In this document: positions 1 to 7,508 of the stretch, in pieces | Position numbering within the stretch: the first letter of the stretch is position 1 | Layout: each line of letters starts with the position of its first letter | NCBI GenBank assembly: GCA_030146445.1 | Contig: JASLBT010000355.1 | Span: 1 to 21,748 of the forward strand | Direction of reading: 5' to 3' | From: Segetibacter sp. | GTDB lineage: Bacteria > Bacteroidota > Bacteroidia > Chitinophagales > Chitinophagaceae | DNA: 21,748 bases | Position numbers and translations under genes: made by a program | The notes under the pieces: model-generated | What the model was told of the DNA's origin: nothing | What the model saw: the letters and a program-made list of their open reading frames with translations, nothing else | Databases searched by the model: none

Positions 1-430
1 GAAGGAAGAGCTTCATCTTTTGAAAAGCGTAGAAAGGCCGGCGGCATCAAAAGCCATTGCAGAGGCCCGTGAAAAGGGTGATCTTAAAGAGAATGCGGAG
101 TATGATGCGGCGAAAGAAGCACAGGGTATGCTGGAAGCAAAAATAAAACAGCTCGAAGGCGTTATTGCTACATCAAAGATTGTTGATACCAGTACCATAG
201 ACACCAGCAAAGTATCGGTGCTTACCAAAGTTACCATCACCAATATAGCCACTAAAAAGACGGTTACCTACCAGATTGTTGGCGAAAAGGAAGCCGACCT
301 TAAAGCCGGAAAAATCTCCGCAACATCCCCCATCGGCAAAGGCCTTATCGGAAAGCAAAAGGGCGAAATTGCCGAAGTTCAGGCCCCAAATGGTCTATTA
401 AAATTCGAAGTGGTAGACATCACCATCTAA
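1..430 (+). CDS. greA: Transcription elongation factor GreA, 5'-truncated by window edge
   Basis: GreA binds in the RNA polymerase secondary channel and stimulates cleavage of backtracked transcripts. The reading frame is open to the left edge (frame starting at base 2), so the true start lies outside; a TTG at 20 is internal. Visible sequence runs from a KEEL-like helix through the highly conserved coiled-coil signature (VERP, then EAREKGDLKENAEYDAAKE, which carries the acidic tip region), followed by the C-terminal FKBP-like domain with the SPIGKGLIGK segment. About 142 residues are present out of a usual ~157, so only the first ~15 are missing. A strong intrinsic terminator follows the stop by 20 nt. 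Family assignment is from sequence motifs and is very secure. Confidence 0.96.
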   Translation, partial: KEELHLLKSVERPAASKAIAEAREKGDLKENAEYDAAKEAQGMLEAKIKQLEGVIATSKIVDTSTIDTSKVSVLTKVTITNIATKKTVTYQIVGEKEADLKAGKISATSPIGKGLIGKQKGEIAEVQAPNGLLKFEVVDITI

Positions 431-449
431 ATACGATTGTTCCTTTTTC

Positions 450-473
450 GGCCGGCGTTAGCCGGCCTTTTTT
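450..473 (+). terminator. Intrinsic terminator after greA
   Basis: A perfect 7-bp GC-only stem, GGCCGGC (450-456) with GCCGGCC (461-467), encloses a GTTA loop and is followed directly by six T (468-473). It lies 20 nt past the greA stop and 40 nt before the HIT gene start, so it should end greA transcription and leave the HIT gene dependent on readthrough or its own promoter. Confidence 0.95.
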
Positions 474-512
474 ATGGGTTTTTATCAAGCATCTCCTGTT
501 TAAAATCATATT

Positions 513-902
513 ATGACCATATTTTCAAGGATCATTGCCGGCCAGGTGCCCTCTTATAAGATCGCAGAAAACGACCGGTTTTTTGCTTTCCTCGATATAG
601 CTCCCGTTAAAAAGGGACATACGCTTGTGATCCCAAAAATACAGGTAGACAAGTTGTTTGATGTACCCGACGAATATCTGGCCGACTTACTCGTATTTGC
701 GCGGCCAATTGCAAAGTCAATTGAAAAGAATTTCAACTGCAACCGGGTGAGTATTATTACGGTGGGCCTGGAGGTGCCTCATGCACACGTACACCTTATA
801 CCCATGAACCGTACTCAGGACATGGATCTTACTGCAAAAAAGCTGTCGTTTAGTCCTGAAGAGTTTGAGCAAATCCGGCAAGCCATTGTTGCCGGCTTGT
901 GA
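513..902 (+). CDS. HIT family nucleotide-binding hydrolase
   Basis: A 129-residue histidine-triad protein. The signature HAHVHLIP is at residues 90-97, giving the H-x-H-x-H triad H90/H92/H94; by family analogy (HINT) the middle histidine, H92, is the nucleophile that attacks the alpha-phosphate of nucleotide substrates. The N-terminal FSRIIAGQVPSYKI, the FLDIAPVKKGHTLVIPK strand-loop (residues 27-42) and the C-terminal helix are all standard for HIT proteins, and length is normal. The ATG at 513 gives a normal N-terminus. Family knowledge suggests a nucleoside phosphoramidase or dinucleotide hydrolase; the natural substrate cannot be told from sequence. The gene follows the greA terminator and converges with ruvC, 54 nt away. 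Confidence 0.93.
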   Translation: MTIFSRIIAGQVPSYKIAENDRFFAFLDIAPVKKGHTLVIPKIQVDKLFDVPDEYLADLLVFARPIAKSIEKNFNCNRVSIITVGLEVPHAHVHLIPMNRTQDMDLTAKKLSFSPEEFEQIRQAIVAGL

Positions 903-956
903 TCATAAAGCTGCAGCGATCTGCGTCGCGAAGCAATCAGACTCGTTTCAGCAAGG

Positions 957-1517
957 CTATCTTTTTACCCGGGCCGGATTCTTAGCCAGAAATTCCTCCC
1001 ATCCCTTGAGTCCTTTGGTCAATTTGCCTAAGACAGAATTCGACTGGTAATGATGGCATAAAGCGACCGCGAGGGCATCGGTGGCATCGAAGTACTGCGG
1101 CTTTTCTTCAAGCGTGAGCACCTGCTGCAGCATCTTCCAAACTTGTTCTTTGTCGGCGTTGCCATTACCTGTTATCGACTGCTTTACTTTTTTTGGCGAA
1201 TACTCGGCTATCGGCAGCCCAGCCTGCATGGCAGCTGCGATAGCAACCCCTTGTGCCCTGCCGAGTTTGAGCATGCTCTGAACATTTTTACCAAAAAAAG
1301 GCGCCTCGATAGCAAACGCATTTGGGCGGTGTATCCGTATCAGGGAGGCTACCTTTTCGTGAATAAGCTGCAGTCGTTCATAGGCGTCTTTTTTGCCCGA
1401 AAGCTTCAAAACATCCATGGTCATCATAGAAGGAGTCGACGAAGCATTTATGATCGCATAACCCATTACGATCGTGCCCGGGTCAATGCCCAAGATGATG
1501 TTCACCGGCTTACTCAT
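957..1517 (-). CDS. ruvC: Crossover junction endodeoxyribonuclease RuvC
   Basis: RuvC resolves Holliday junctions by symmetrical cleavage together with RuvAB. From the ATG at 1517 the protein is 186 residues. The four catalytic acids are present: D12 in GIDPGT, E71 in AIEAPFF, and D144 and D147 in FDATDALAVA. The segment FFGKNVQSMLKLGRAQGVA is also typical. The frame is open to 1544 (ATG at 1538, TTG at 1544), but the MSKPVNIILGIDPGT start fits family N-termini best. The C-terminal ~20 residues (GLKGWEEFLAKNPARVKR) form a basic tail. It is divergent from the flippase-like gene and convergent with the HIT gene. ruvB lies 12 kb away in this window and ruvA is not seen. Confidence 0.95.
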   Translation of the reverse strand: MSKPVNIILGIDPGTIVMGYAIINASSTPSMMTMDVLKLSGKKDAYERLQLIHEKVASLIRIHRPNAFAIEAPFFGKNVQSMLKLGRAQGVAIAAAMQAGLPIAEYSPKKVKQSITGNGNADKEQVWKMLQQVLTLEEKPQYFDATDALAVALCHHYQSNSVLGKLTKGLKGWEEFLAKNPARVKR

Positions 1518-1555
1518 ATACCCGTGAAAATAGTCCATCTGCATTGCATATCGCC

Positions 1556-2662
1556 ATGCATTTTCTCACCTTCGTGTGTTTTTGTGTACGTTTGCGCAAA
1601 ATTTCATTTCTGCAGAAGCGCCTGAAAATATTTCTTAATTACTTTCTTGGTCCTGTTCTTTTTATCTGGTTATCGTATTCTATATACACCCATATATCAA
1701 ACCAGGAAAACTGGGAGCAATCGTGGCGTGAAATCAAGAGTTCTTTTTATGGACCTGAAGCCTGGAAAATTATACTCGTTATCATACTCATGTTCTTTAA
1801 CTGGGGCCTGGAAGCTGCCAAGTGGCAGGTACTCGTACAACACATCCAGCCATTAAGTTTTTTCAGGTCGTTCAAGGCGGTACTTTCGGGTGTATCTTTT
1901 GCCCTGAATACGCCAAACCGGGTAGGAGAATATTTTGGAAGGGTGCTTTACATCAACGAGGGAAACCGGTTAAGGGCCATATCGCTTACGCTTGTCGGCA
2001 GTATCAGCCAGATGATCATTACTTTCATATTGGGATTTTTCGGGCTTCTGGTACTTCGGCACGATATACTGGACAGCACGATGCACACCACCAATGGCTT
2101 GTCCGCCTTCTGGTTCGATGCAGTTATCTATGGGGCATTTGTCATTTCATTAGGTCTGCTGCTGTTGTATTACCAGCTCAGCTGGATCATAAAGCTGATC
2201 GAAAAAATCCCCTTTGTTGCACGGTATTCTTATTTCATTCAGAAGCTGGAAGACTTTGAATGGCGGGAGCTAACGAAAGTCTTGCTTTATTCGTTGTGCA
2301 GGTATTGCATTTTTATCGTTCAATATGCACTATTGCTAAGCGTATTCGATGTCAACATAGCTTTCACGCACGTTTGGTGGCTTACTACCGTTATGTTTTT
2401 TGTAATGGCGATCGTTCCTACAATCGCACTTGCCGAATTAGGGCTGCGCGGAAAGGTCAGCATTTTGCTTTTTGGCTTATTTAGTAACAACACTTTAGGG
2501 ATTGTACTGACAGCTACAGGGATTTGGTTAATTAACTTAGTGGTTCCCGCACTGGCCGGAAGTTTACTAATCCTTGGAATTAAATTATTTAGAAAAAAAA
2601 GTGAAAAAGCTAGCACTGATTTTACTGCTGTTCTCGACAACGACCCAGCTGAACGCCGGTGA
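1556..2662 (+). CDS. LPG-synthase-TM / flippase-like integral membrane protein
   Basis: A polytopic membrane protein of ~370 residues resembling the lysylphosphatidylglycerol-synthase transmembrane family (PF03706; AglD2/MprF-type membrane part). Hydrophobic segments alternate along the whole length; conserved-looking features are NWGLEAAKW in the second helix region, the FALNTPNRVGEYFGR loop, and LAELGLRGK in the last third. There is no MprF aminoacyl-transferase domain, so lipid lysinylation is not implied; lipid or polyprenol-linked substrate movement is a family-based guess. The start is uncertain: in-frame candidates are TTG 1544, ATG 1556, TTG 1592 and CTG 1610, and a -7-like element at 1587-1594 suggests a start after it, just before the LKIFLNYFLGPVLF helix. 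The 3' end overlaps the DUF3108 gene by 62 nt. Confidence 0.82.
   Translation: MHFLTFVCFCVRLRKISFLQKRLKIFLNYFLGPVLFIWLSYSIYTHISNQENWEQSWREIKSSFYGPEAWKIILVIILMFFNWGLEAAKWQVLVQHIQPLSFFRSFKAVLSGVSFALNTPNRVGEYFGRVLYINEGNRLRAISLTLVGSISQMIITFILGFFGLLVLRHDILDSTMHTTNGLSAFWFDAVIYGAFVISLGLLLLYYQLSWIIKLIEKIPFVARYSYFIQKLEDFEWRELTKVLLYSLCRYCIFIVQYALLLSVFDVNIAFTHVWWLTTVMFFVMAIVPTIALAELGLRGKVSILLFGLFSNNTLGIVLTATGIWLINLVVPALAGSLLILGIKLFRKKSEKASTDFTAVLDNDPAERR
1587..1594 (+). promoter_or_regulatory. Possible Bacteroidota -7 element (TACGTTTG)
   Basis: TACGTTTG matches TAnnTTTG exactly. A T-rich run (1561-1564) lies 22 nt upstream in place of a clear -33 TTTG, so the match is partial. If real, transcription would begin near 1600, downstream of ATG 1556, and translation of the flippase-like gene would need a non-ATG start such as CTG 1610. 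Confidence 0.35.
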
Positions 2663-3392
2663 TGACTTTTGTGGTATTCGAAACAGGTGCTTCGAAACAG
2701 GGGAGCAGATTAACTATGTAGTATTCTATTCCGTCGTCGGGTTGTATGTAAATGCCGGGAACGTATCGTTTACAACCTACCTCGAAAGAATGAATAACAA
2801 ACCTGTCTACCATGTGGTCGGGGATGGTAAGACCAATGATAAATACGACTGGATTTTCAAGGTCCGCGACCGCTACGAAAGTTACTTTGATACCGCTACA
2901 CTTCAGCCTTACAAATTCATCAGGAACATCGACGAGGGTGGCTATAAAAAATATGAAAACGTCACCTTTAACCAGGTTGCGAATACGGCAATCACCACCA
3001 ATGGCATATTTAAAGTTCCGAACTGCATACAGGATGTATTAAGCATTTTGTATTATGCCCGTAACATTAACTTCAACCGCTATCGCTCGGGCGATAAAAT
3101 CCCGTTTAGTCTCTTTCTCGACAACGAAGTTTATAACCTTCATGTGCGTTACCTAGGCAAAGAAGTGATTAAAACCAAATACGGTAAGTTCCGCACCATC
3201 AAGTTCAAACCCCTGTTGGTAAAGGGAACAATGTTCGAGGGCGGAGAAAGAATGACGGTATGGGTAAGCGACGACGCTAACCACGTGCCCCTCCGGATCG
3301 AGAGTCCCATCACGGTAGGCTCTGTTAAAGTTGACATGATGGGGTATAGAAGCCTTCGTTATCCACTTTCTTCAATGGTCAACTTCCGTTAA
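2601..3392 (+). CDS. DUF3108 exported protein
   Basis: From GTG 2601 the protein is 263 residues and opens with a clean signal peptide: MKKLALILLLFSTTTQLNA, basic n-region, hydrophobic core and a small residue before the predicted cut near residue 19. A longer in-frame start (TTG 2574) would prefix nine extra residues and spoil the signal peptide, so GTG 2601 is preferred. The mature part is beta-rich with the pattern expected of DUF3108: GEQINYVVFYSVVGLYVNAGN near the N-terminus, a central DRYESYFD segment, and KYGKFRTIKFKPLLVKGTMFEGGERMTVWVSDDANHVPLRIES toward the C-terminus. DUF3108 has no established function; a periplasmic or envelope location is inferred. It overlaps the upstream membrane-protein gene by 62 nt, implying co-transcription and probably coupled translation. 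Confidence 0.88.
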   Translation: MKKLALILLLFSTTTQLNAGDDFCGIRNRCFETGEQINYVVFYSVVGLYVNAGNVSFTTYLERMNNKPVYHVVGDGKTNDKYDWIFKVRDRYESYFDTATLQPYKFIRNIDEGGYKKYENVTFNQVANTAITTNGIFKVPNCIQDVLSILYYARNINFNRYRSGDKIPFSLFLDNEVYNLHVRYLGKEVIKTKYGKFRTIKFKPLLVKGTMFEGGERMTVWVSDDANHVPLRIESPITVGSVKVDMMGYRSLRYPLSSMVNFR

Positions 3393-3485
3393 TCGTTACC
3401 TCTCTTTCTTTACATCAAAGCTTTTCATTACTCATGAAGCAGGTCCGTCATCACTGCTACTGCGTGGGAAAACTGTTTGTGCCCG

Positions 3486-4334
3486 CTATAAATCTGCTAA
3501 TCTAAAAGTGTCTTTCACCCGTATCCCTTTTTCAGTTTGTTGCAATGTGCAACATTCAATTAAGGGATCGTGTTCAAAAAAAAGTATATAATCATGCATG
3601 AGGGCTTCTTCCAAAAAGAGCTTTTTTTCCTGGAGGGTAGTTAACGGAAACATGTCGTAAGCCATTACGTAAGGAATGGGAATATGGCCGGCCGATGGAA
3701 CAAGGTCGGCCATGTAAACAATTGTCCGGTTTTTATAACTGATCTGTGGCAACATCATCGATGCCGTATGTCCGTCGGCAAACCGGAAACGGATGTCTTT
3801 ATTTATTTCAAAAGTAGAGAGAGGTTTATCTCCGTCAACGAATTTAAGTCGTCCGCTTTCGGCTATGGGCAAAATGTTTTCCTTTAAGAAGGAAGCTTTT
3901 TCCCGGTCATTTGGTTCAGTTGCCCACTGCCAATGTTGTTGGTTACTCCAGTAAGTGGCATTGCTAAACGCAGGTACAAGTCGGTCGCCCTCACGAATAA
4001 TACTTCCTCCGCAATGGTCAAAATGAAGGTGCGTTAATACTACATCGGTAATGTCGTCCCGGTTAAACCCATGGCTCGCCAGTGACCTGTCGAGCGTATC
4101 ATCGCCATGTAAATAGTAGTGCGCAAAAAAGCGGGCGTCTTGTTTATCGCCCATGCCGTTATCAACCAATATCAACTGATCCCCATCTTCAATAAGCAGG
4201 CACCGAAGCGCCCAACTACACATATTGTTTTCGTCTGCCGGGTTAATCTTGTTCCAAATACTTTTTGGCACAACACCAAACATTGCTCCACCATCCAGCT
4301 TAAAAAATCCCGCATTTACCGAATATATCTTCAT
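3486..4334 (-). CDS. MBL-fold metallo-hydrolase (lactonase-like)
   Basis: A 282-residue metallo-beta-lactamase-fold enzyme. The metal-binding motif THLHFDHCGG gives H102, H104, D106 and H107; further ligands are H189 (FADGHT), D210 (VYMADL) and H255 (FFEHDP), so a full two-metal site is present. No signal peptide is seen, so it is probably cytoplasmic. Overall layout resembles the AHL-lactonase/YtnP-like branch, whose members open homoserine-lactone or related esters, but substrate cannot be assigned from sequence. The ATG at 4334 gives the expected start. It is convergent with the DUF3108 gene. Its upstream region contains repeat copy A (4370-4472), 35 nt from the start codon, followed by TATATTAA, a weak -7-like box. 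Confidence 0.9.
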   Translation of the reverse strand: MKIYSVNAGFFKLDGGAMFGVVPKSIWNKINPADENNMCSWALRCLLIEDGDQLILVDNGMGDKQDARFFAHYYLHGDDTLDRSLASHGFNRDDITDVVLTHLHFDHCGGSIIREGDRLVPAFSNATYWSNQQHWQWATEPNDREKASFLKENILPIAESGRLKFVDGDKPLSTFEINKDIRFRFADGHTASMMLPQISYKNRTIVYMADLVPSAGHIPIPYVMAYDMFPLTTLQEKKLFLEEALMHDYILFFEHDPLIECCTLQQTEKGIRVKDTFRLADL

Positions 4335-4369
4335 ACGACATTGATTTAATATAGTGCCGTTATTGCGAT

Positions 4370-4472
4370 TTTTATGGACCCGGCAGCAAATCAGTGATTG
4401 GGCATCGTTGCGCGTGCCCCAAACCTGTTCGTGGGTCGCACTCTTGTACTCAGGTACCGCTATTCAGCAATG
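4370..4472 (-). repeat. Interspersed repeat, copy A (upstream of MBL hydrolase)
   Basis: Read on the minus strand, this copy contains three blocks identical to copy B at 16772-16851: CATTGCTGAATA (4472-4461), GTACAAGAGTGCGAC (4449-4435) and GCCGGGTCCATAAAA (4384-4370). The first spacer is 11 nt, against 10 in copy B; the second is 50 nt, against 28. Part of the second spacer also aligns (about 21 of 28 positions ending in CCGGGTCC). It ends 35 nt before the MBL hydrolase start. No ORF or tRNA is evident in it. Confidence 0.75.
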
Positions 4473-4588
4473 AACACGATATCATCAAACTTGAGGCAAT
4501 GACAACACTTACCCTAAACGCTCCGATCAATGAATGAGCATACCTTTCGCAACAGCCACATTTGAGTTGTGACTTTTGAGTTTGCAAA

Positions 4589-6076
4589 CTAACTTTCTAC
4601 TTCCAGCCGTTTATCACTCACCACGGGAACATATGCCAGTTGTCTTTTTTGCTTTACCAAAGCAGACAACAACCAACCAAGGCCGATAACGAAAAAGATG
4701 ATCAACGAGAGCACCGAGTTTTTCATACTACCGGTGAGTTCCTCGATATAGCCAAAACTGAACATCCCAATTACAATGGCAATTTTTTCAGTCAGGTCAT
4801 AATAGCTGAAATACGAGGCAGTGTCTTTGGTCTCCGGCATAAGCTTCGAGTAAGTCGACCGGCTCAACGATTGAATGCCGCCCATAACAAGGCCCACGGC
4901 AACAGCCAGCCCGTAAAAACCATATTCAACCGGCATTTGCTTCGGCGCCAGCTCGCTGGAAGCGCTTGCCAGTTCAGCATCTACCTTTGCCAGCCTGGTT
5001 TCGTAGCCCGCCGCTTTTATTTCGATCAGGTCGGCTCGTTGACTCTTTAAAACATCAATCTTTTCGTGGTACACCCTTAATGGTTCCGCCAGGTTAGCAG
5101 TTTGGTATGCAGCTACACAAATAAAAATCCAGAAAATCACCACCCCCATCAAAACCTTGATGTTGCCATGCCTGGCAGAAAGACGGCTCATGATGATCGC
5201 ACCTGCGATCGCAACCAGTTGAATGATTACGACGGTAATAATCAGTTTTGTATCCTCAAGCCCCAAAAGTTTGCTTCCAAACAGGGTAGCGGCCAACATT
5301 ACCGTTTGAACACCCATGCTATAAAAGAAGAAGCCACGCAGAAATCTTTTGAGTACCGGCATTGTTTTTATCTCGTCATATACCTTTTTTACTTCTTCAA
5401 AGCCGTTTTTCAGCACGTTTTTTCCCGGCGCTTTAATGCGGTCGACTTTAGGCAGACCCGCAAAAGTGATTTGAGCAAAACCTGCCCACCATAAGCCCAC
5501 AATCAAAAAGGTAATTTTTATCGCGAGCAGTGGATTGTCCGTCATGGTAACCACGAGAGCAAAACCTATTATTTGCATCATTACACTGCCAACATAACCG
5601 TACGAAAAGCCCTTTGCACTTATCCTGTCCTGGTCCTGTGGCGCCGCTATTTCCGGTAAGTAGGCGTTATAGAATACTATACTCCCCACATAACCCATAC
5701 AGGCCAACATAAAGCAAAGTATCCCGAACAACAAGTTTGACCCGTTGAAGAAGAAAAGCAATGTGCAGCCCAGGGAACCCATATAACAAAAGAACCGCAT
5801 AAAATTTTTCTTGTTACCCCTGGTGTCGGCGATCGAAGTAAGAATGGGGTACGACAACGCAATCAGCAGGTAGGCTACAGCCAGCGTATAGTCGTACAAC
5901 GATGAATTTACGAAGCTCCTGCCGAGGAAGGGGATCATGTTGCTTCCAAATTCCTTTTTTGTTACTGCTGTGAAGTAGATTGGGAAGAAAGTGGTCGTGA
6001 TCACCAGGTTGTAAACCGAGTTTGCCCAGTCGTACATTGCCCAGGAATTAATAACCTTTTTTGAAGCAGTTTGCAT
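4589..6076 (-). CDS. MFS transporter, UMF1 family
   Basis: A 495-residue multi-spanning permease. The N-terminal NSWAMYDWANSVYNLVITTTFFPIYF, the VFYNAYLPEIA segment (residues 135-144) followed by RISAKGFSYGYVGS, and GGIQSLSRSTYSKLMPE (399-415) are the diagnostic signatures of the UMF1/Atg22-like major facilitator group (PF11700). Around a dozen membrane helices are visible. Substrate is unknown; related proteins have been linked to amino-acid or small-metabolite efflux. An unusual hydrophilic, Glu/Lys/Ala-rich stretch (about residues 330-382, bases 4931-5089) sits between two helices and looks helical or coiled-coil. The start is ATG 6076. It lies 188 nt after uppP on the same strand, with its own promoter candidate. 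Confidence 0.92.
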   Translation of the reverse strand: MQTASKKVINSWAMYDWANSVYNLVITTTFFPIYFTAVTKKEFGSNMIPFLGRSFVNSSLYDYTLAVAYLLIALSYPILTSIADTRGNKKNFMRFFCYMGSLGCTLLFFFNGSNLLFGILCFMLACMGYVGSIVFYNAYLPEIAAPQDQDRISAKGFSYGYVGSVMMQIIGFALVVTMTDNPLLAIKITFLIVGLWWAGFAQITFAGLPKVDRIKAPGKNVLKNGFEEVKKVYDEIKTMPVLKRFLRGFFFYSMGVQTVMLAATLFGSKLLGLEDTKLIITVVIIQLVAIAGAIIMSRLSARHGNIKVLMGVVIFWIFICVAAYQTANLAEPLRVYHEKIDVLKSQRADLIEIKAAGYETRLAKVDAELASASSELAPKQMPVEYGFYGLAVAVGLVMGGIQSLSRSTYSKLMPETKDTASYFSYYDLTEKIAIVIGMFSFGYIEELTGSMKNSVLSLIIFFVIGLGWLLSALVKQKRQLAYVPVVSDKRLEVES

Positions 6077-6095
6077 CAGGTGGCTTTTGGGATTT

Positions 6096-6128
6096 TAAAG
6101 ATAGGATAATGAGCAGGATTATACCAAA
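6096..6128 (-). promoter_or_regulatory. Candidate promoter for UMF1 transporter
   Basis: On the minus strand, TTTG (6128-6125), 21 nt spacing, then TATCTTTA (6103-6096), one mismatch from TAnnTTTG. The -7 box ends 19 nt before the start codon. Spacing and sequence agree with the Bacteroidota -33/-7 pattern; not experimentally supported. Confidence 0.5.
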
Positions 6129-6264
6129 GTAAGCCAACTGTACTCTTCACGACGGAAAACCGGCGATTAAAGAGCGTGCGATAGATCAAGTCCTGCCTTC
6201 CGGCAAGCGCCATCAAAGCACCTGCGTTGGTAGTGAAAAGTGAAAACGACCAGGTGTGAAACGG

Positions 6265-7065
6265 TTAAGAGATGTAACCCGAAGAGATCAGTACCAGCAG
6301 TATCGCGCCGGCAATAATCCGGTACCATCCGAATAGCTTGAAGCCATACTTCTGAAGGTACCCGATAAAGAACTTGATAGCGAGCATGGCGACTACAAAG
6401 GCAACAAGGTTACCGATCGCCAGCATAGTAAGGTTTTGCGTATTTGAAAGTACCTCCGGATGCTCTTTATAGGTTTTGAGCAATTTATACCCGGTCGCCG
6501 CCGCCATGGTGGGCACAGCCAGAAAAAACGAAAATTCGGCCGCAAGCCTGCGGGTTAAACGCTGTTGCATTCCACCGATTATAGAGGCTGCACTACGGCT
6601 GACACCCGGAACCATAGCAATGCACTGCCATAATCCGATGACCAGCGCTTTACTATAGCTGATGTCTTTTTCGTGTTCAATTACCGGGTTCTTGAATGCG
6701 CGGTCTATAAACAACAATACAACTCCCCCAAGCAGCATCGTAATGGCTACCGTTAGGGGGCTGTCGAGTAATTCGTCTATTTTATCGGAGAGGACAAAGC
6801 CGATCGCAAGTGCAGGTATAACGGCAACAACCAGCTTCAGGTAAAACTGCCATTTTGAGAAATCAAAAAATTTCCGCCAGTAGAGTATTACCACGCTGAG
6901 TATTGCACCCAATTGTATCGCCACTGTAAAAAGTTGTACAAAAGTGTCTTCTTTTGGAAGCCTGAGCAGTCGCTCGGTGATGATCATGTGGCCCGTGGAG
7001 GAAATAGGAAGGAACTCGGTAAGTCCTTCAACTATGGCAATAATAATACTTTCAACAATGGTCAT
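6265..7065 (-). CDS. uppP: Undecaprenyl-diphosphatase UppP (BacA)
   Basis: An integral membrane phosphatase that converts undecaprenyl diphosphate to the monophosphate, recycling the lipid carrier for peptidoglycan and other surface polymers; family members also confer bacitracin tolerance. At 266 residues it is of normal length. Motif 1, EGLTEFLPISSTGH (residues 13-26), carries the conserved glutamates E13 and E17 and the histidine H26; motif 2, PGVSRSA (153-159), carries R157. About eight hydrophobic segments are visible. The ATG at 7065 places motif 1 at the usual distance from the N-terminus. It follows ftsX and DUF3098 on the same strand, but an intrinsic terminator lies in the 74-nt gap before it. 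Confidence 0.97.
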   Translation of the reverse strand: MTIVESIIIAIVEGLTEFLPISSTGHMIITERLLRLPKEDTFVQLFTVAIQLGAILSVVILYWRKFFDFSKWQFYLKLVVAVIPALAIGFVLSDKIDELLDSPLTVAITMLLGGVVLLFIDRAFKNPVIEHEKDISYSKALVIGLWQCIAMVPGVSRSAASIIGGMQQRLTRRLAAEFSFFLAVPTMAAATGYKLLKTYKEHPEVLSNTQNLTMLAIGNLVAFVVAMLAIKFFIGYLQKYGFKLFGWYRIIAGAILLVLISSGYIS

Positions 7066-7090
7066 TCCGAAAGCAGTTAGGTTTGGAGGT

Positions 7091-7118
7091 AAAAAAAAGG
7101 CGATGAAATTTCACCGCC
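7091..7118 (-). terminator. Intrinsic terminator between DUF3098 and uppP
   Basis: On the minus strand the 20-nt near-perfect palindrome at 7118-7099 (stem GGCGGTGAA with TTCATCGCC, one G-T pair, 2-nt loop) is followed by eight T (A-run 7091-7098 on the plus strand). It lies 21 nt past the DUF3098 stop and 25 nt before the uppP start, so it would attenuate readthrough from ftsX/DUF3098 into uppP. Confidence 0.88.
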
Positions 7119-7139
7119 ATAACTTAATGAAGCAATTCT

Positions 7140-7439
7140 TTATTGTTGCTGAACTTTTGGCTTCTTGAATATCGCATAAATTTCTATCAGAAGTCCGGCC
7201 AGGATTAAAATTGGCGCAATGGTAATTCGCCTGGTACTATAAACAAGGTTGTAATCGAACTGGTTGACGTCAGGGTTTTTTCCACCGGCCATTAATAACA
7301 TGCCAATCGCAATAACGGCTGCCCCGATCCCCATCCAGATATAATTTTCTTTGTAAAACAAAGGGGTTCGTAGATGTTGTTTTGCCAGCGGTTCCTTCAC
7401 CTGGGCTGTTCTGGGAACGACCACTTTTTTCTCAACCAT
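7140..7439 (-). CDS. DUF3098 small membrane protein
   Basis: A 99-residue protein with a basic N-terminal region (residues 1-30) and two transmembrane helices, about 34-51 (IWMGIGAAVIAIGMLLMAGG) and 73-91 (TIAPILILAGLLIEIYAIF). The connecting segment FDYNLVYSTRRITIAP is the signature of DUF3098. Function is unknown. From family knowledge this gene commonly sits between ftsX and uppP in Bacteroidota, as here, which suggests but does not prove a link to cell-envelope or division functions. It lies 69 nt downstream of ftsX, is probably co-transcribed with it, and is followed by an intrinsic terminator. Confidence 0.92.
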   Translation of the reverse strand: MVEKKVVVPRTAQVKEPLAKQHLRTPLFYKENYIWMGIGAAVIAIGMLLMAGGKNPDVNQFDYNLVYSTRRITIAPILILAGLLIEIYAIFKKPKVQQQ

Positions 7440-7508
7440 TTTCTAATTTTAAGAGGTGCAATATTATATATAATTCCGGTGCTTTCCGTTTTGAAGCAGC
7501 TCAACGGG

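Noticed and set aside
906..956. Possible third, degraded copy of the interspersed repeat (GTCGC, ACTC and TTCAGCAA in order)
   Set aside because: Only short matches of 4-8 nt with wrong spacing; compatible with chance.
1143..1625. 160-codon plus-strand frame antisense to ruvC
   Set aside because: The minus frame carries all four RuvC catalytic acids; the plus frame is unlike any family I know.
3486..4334. Assigning the MBL-fold enzyme as a quorum-quenching AHL lactonase
   Set aside because: The metal site is shared by many MBL hydrolases; no residue I can see fixes the substrate.
4430..4475. tRNA-like appearance of the segment around GTTCGTGGGTCGCA
   Set aside because: No cloverleaf with a 7-bp acceptor stem or an anticodon arm could be built; the sequence is better explained as repeat copy A.
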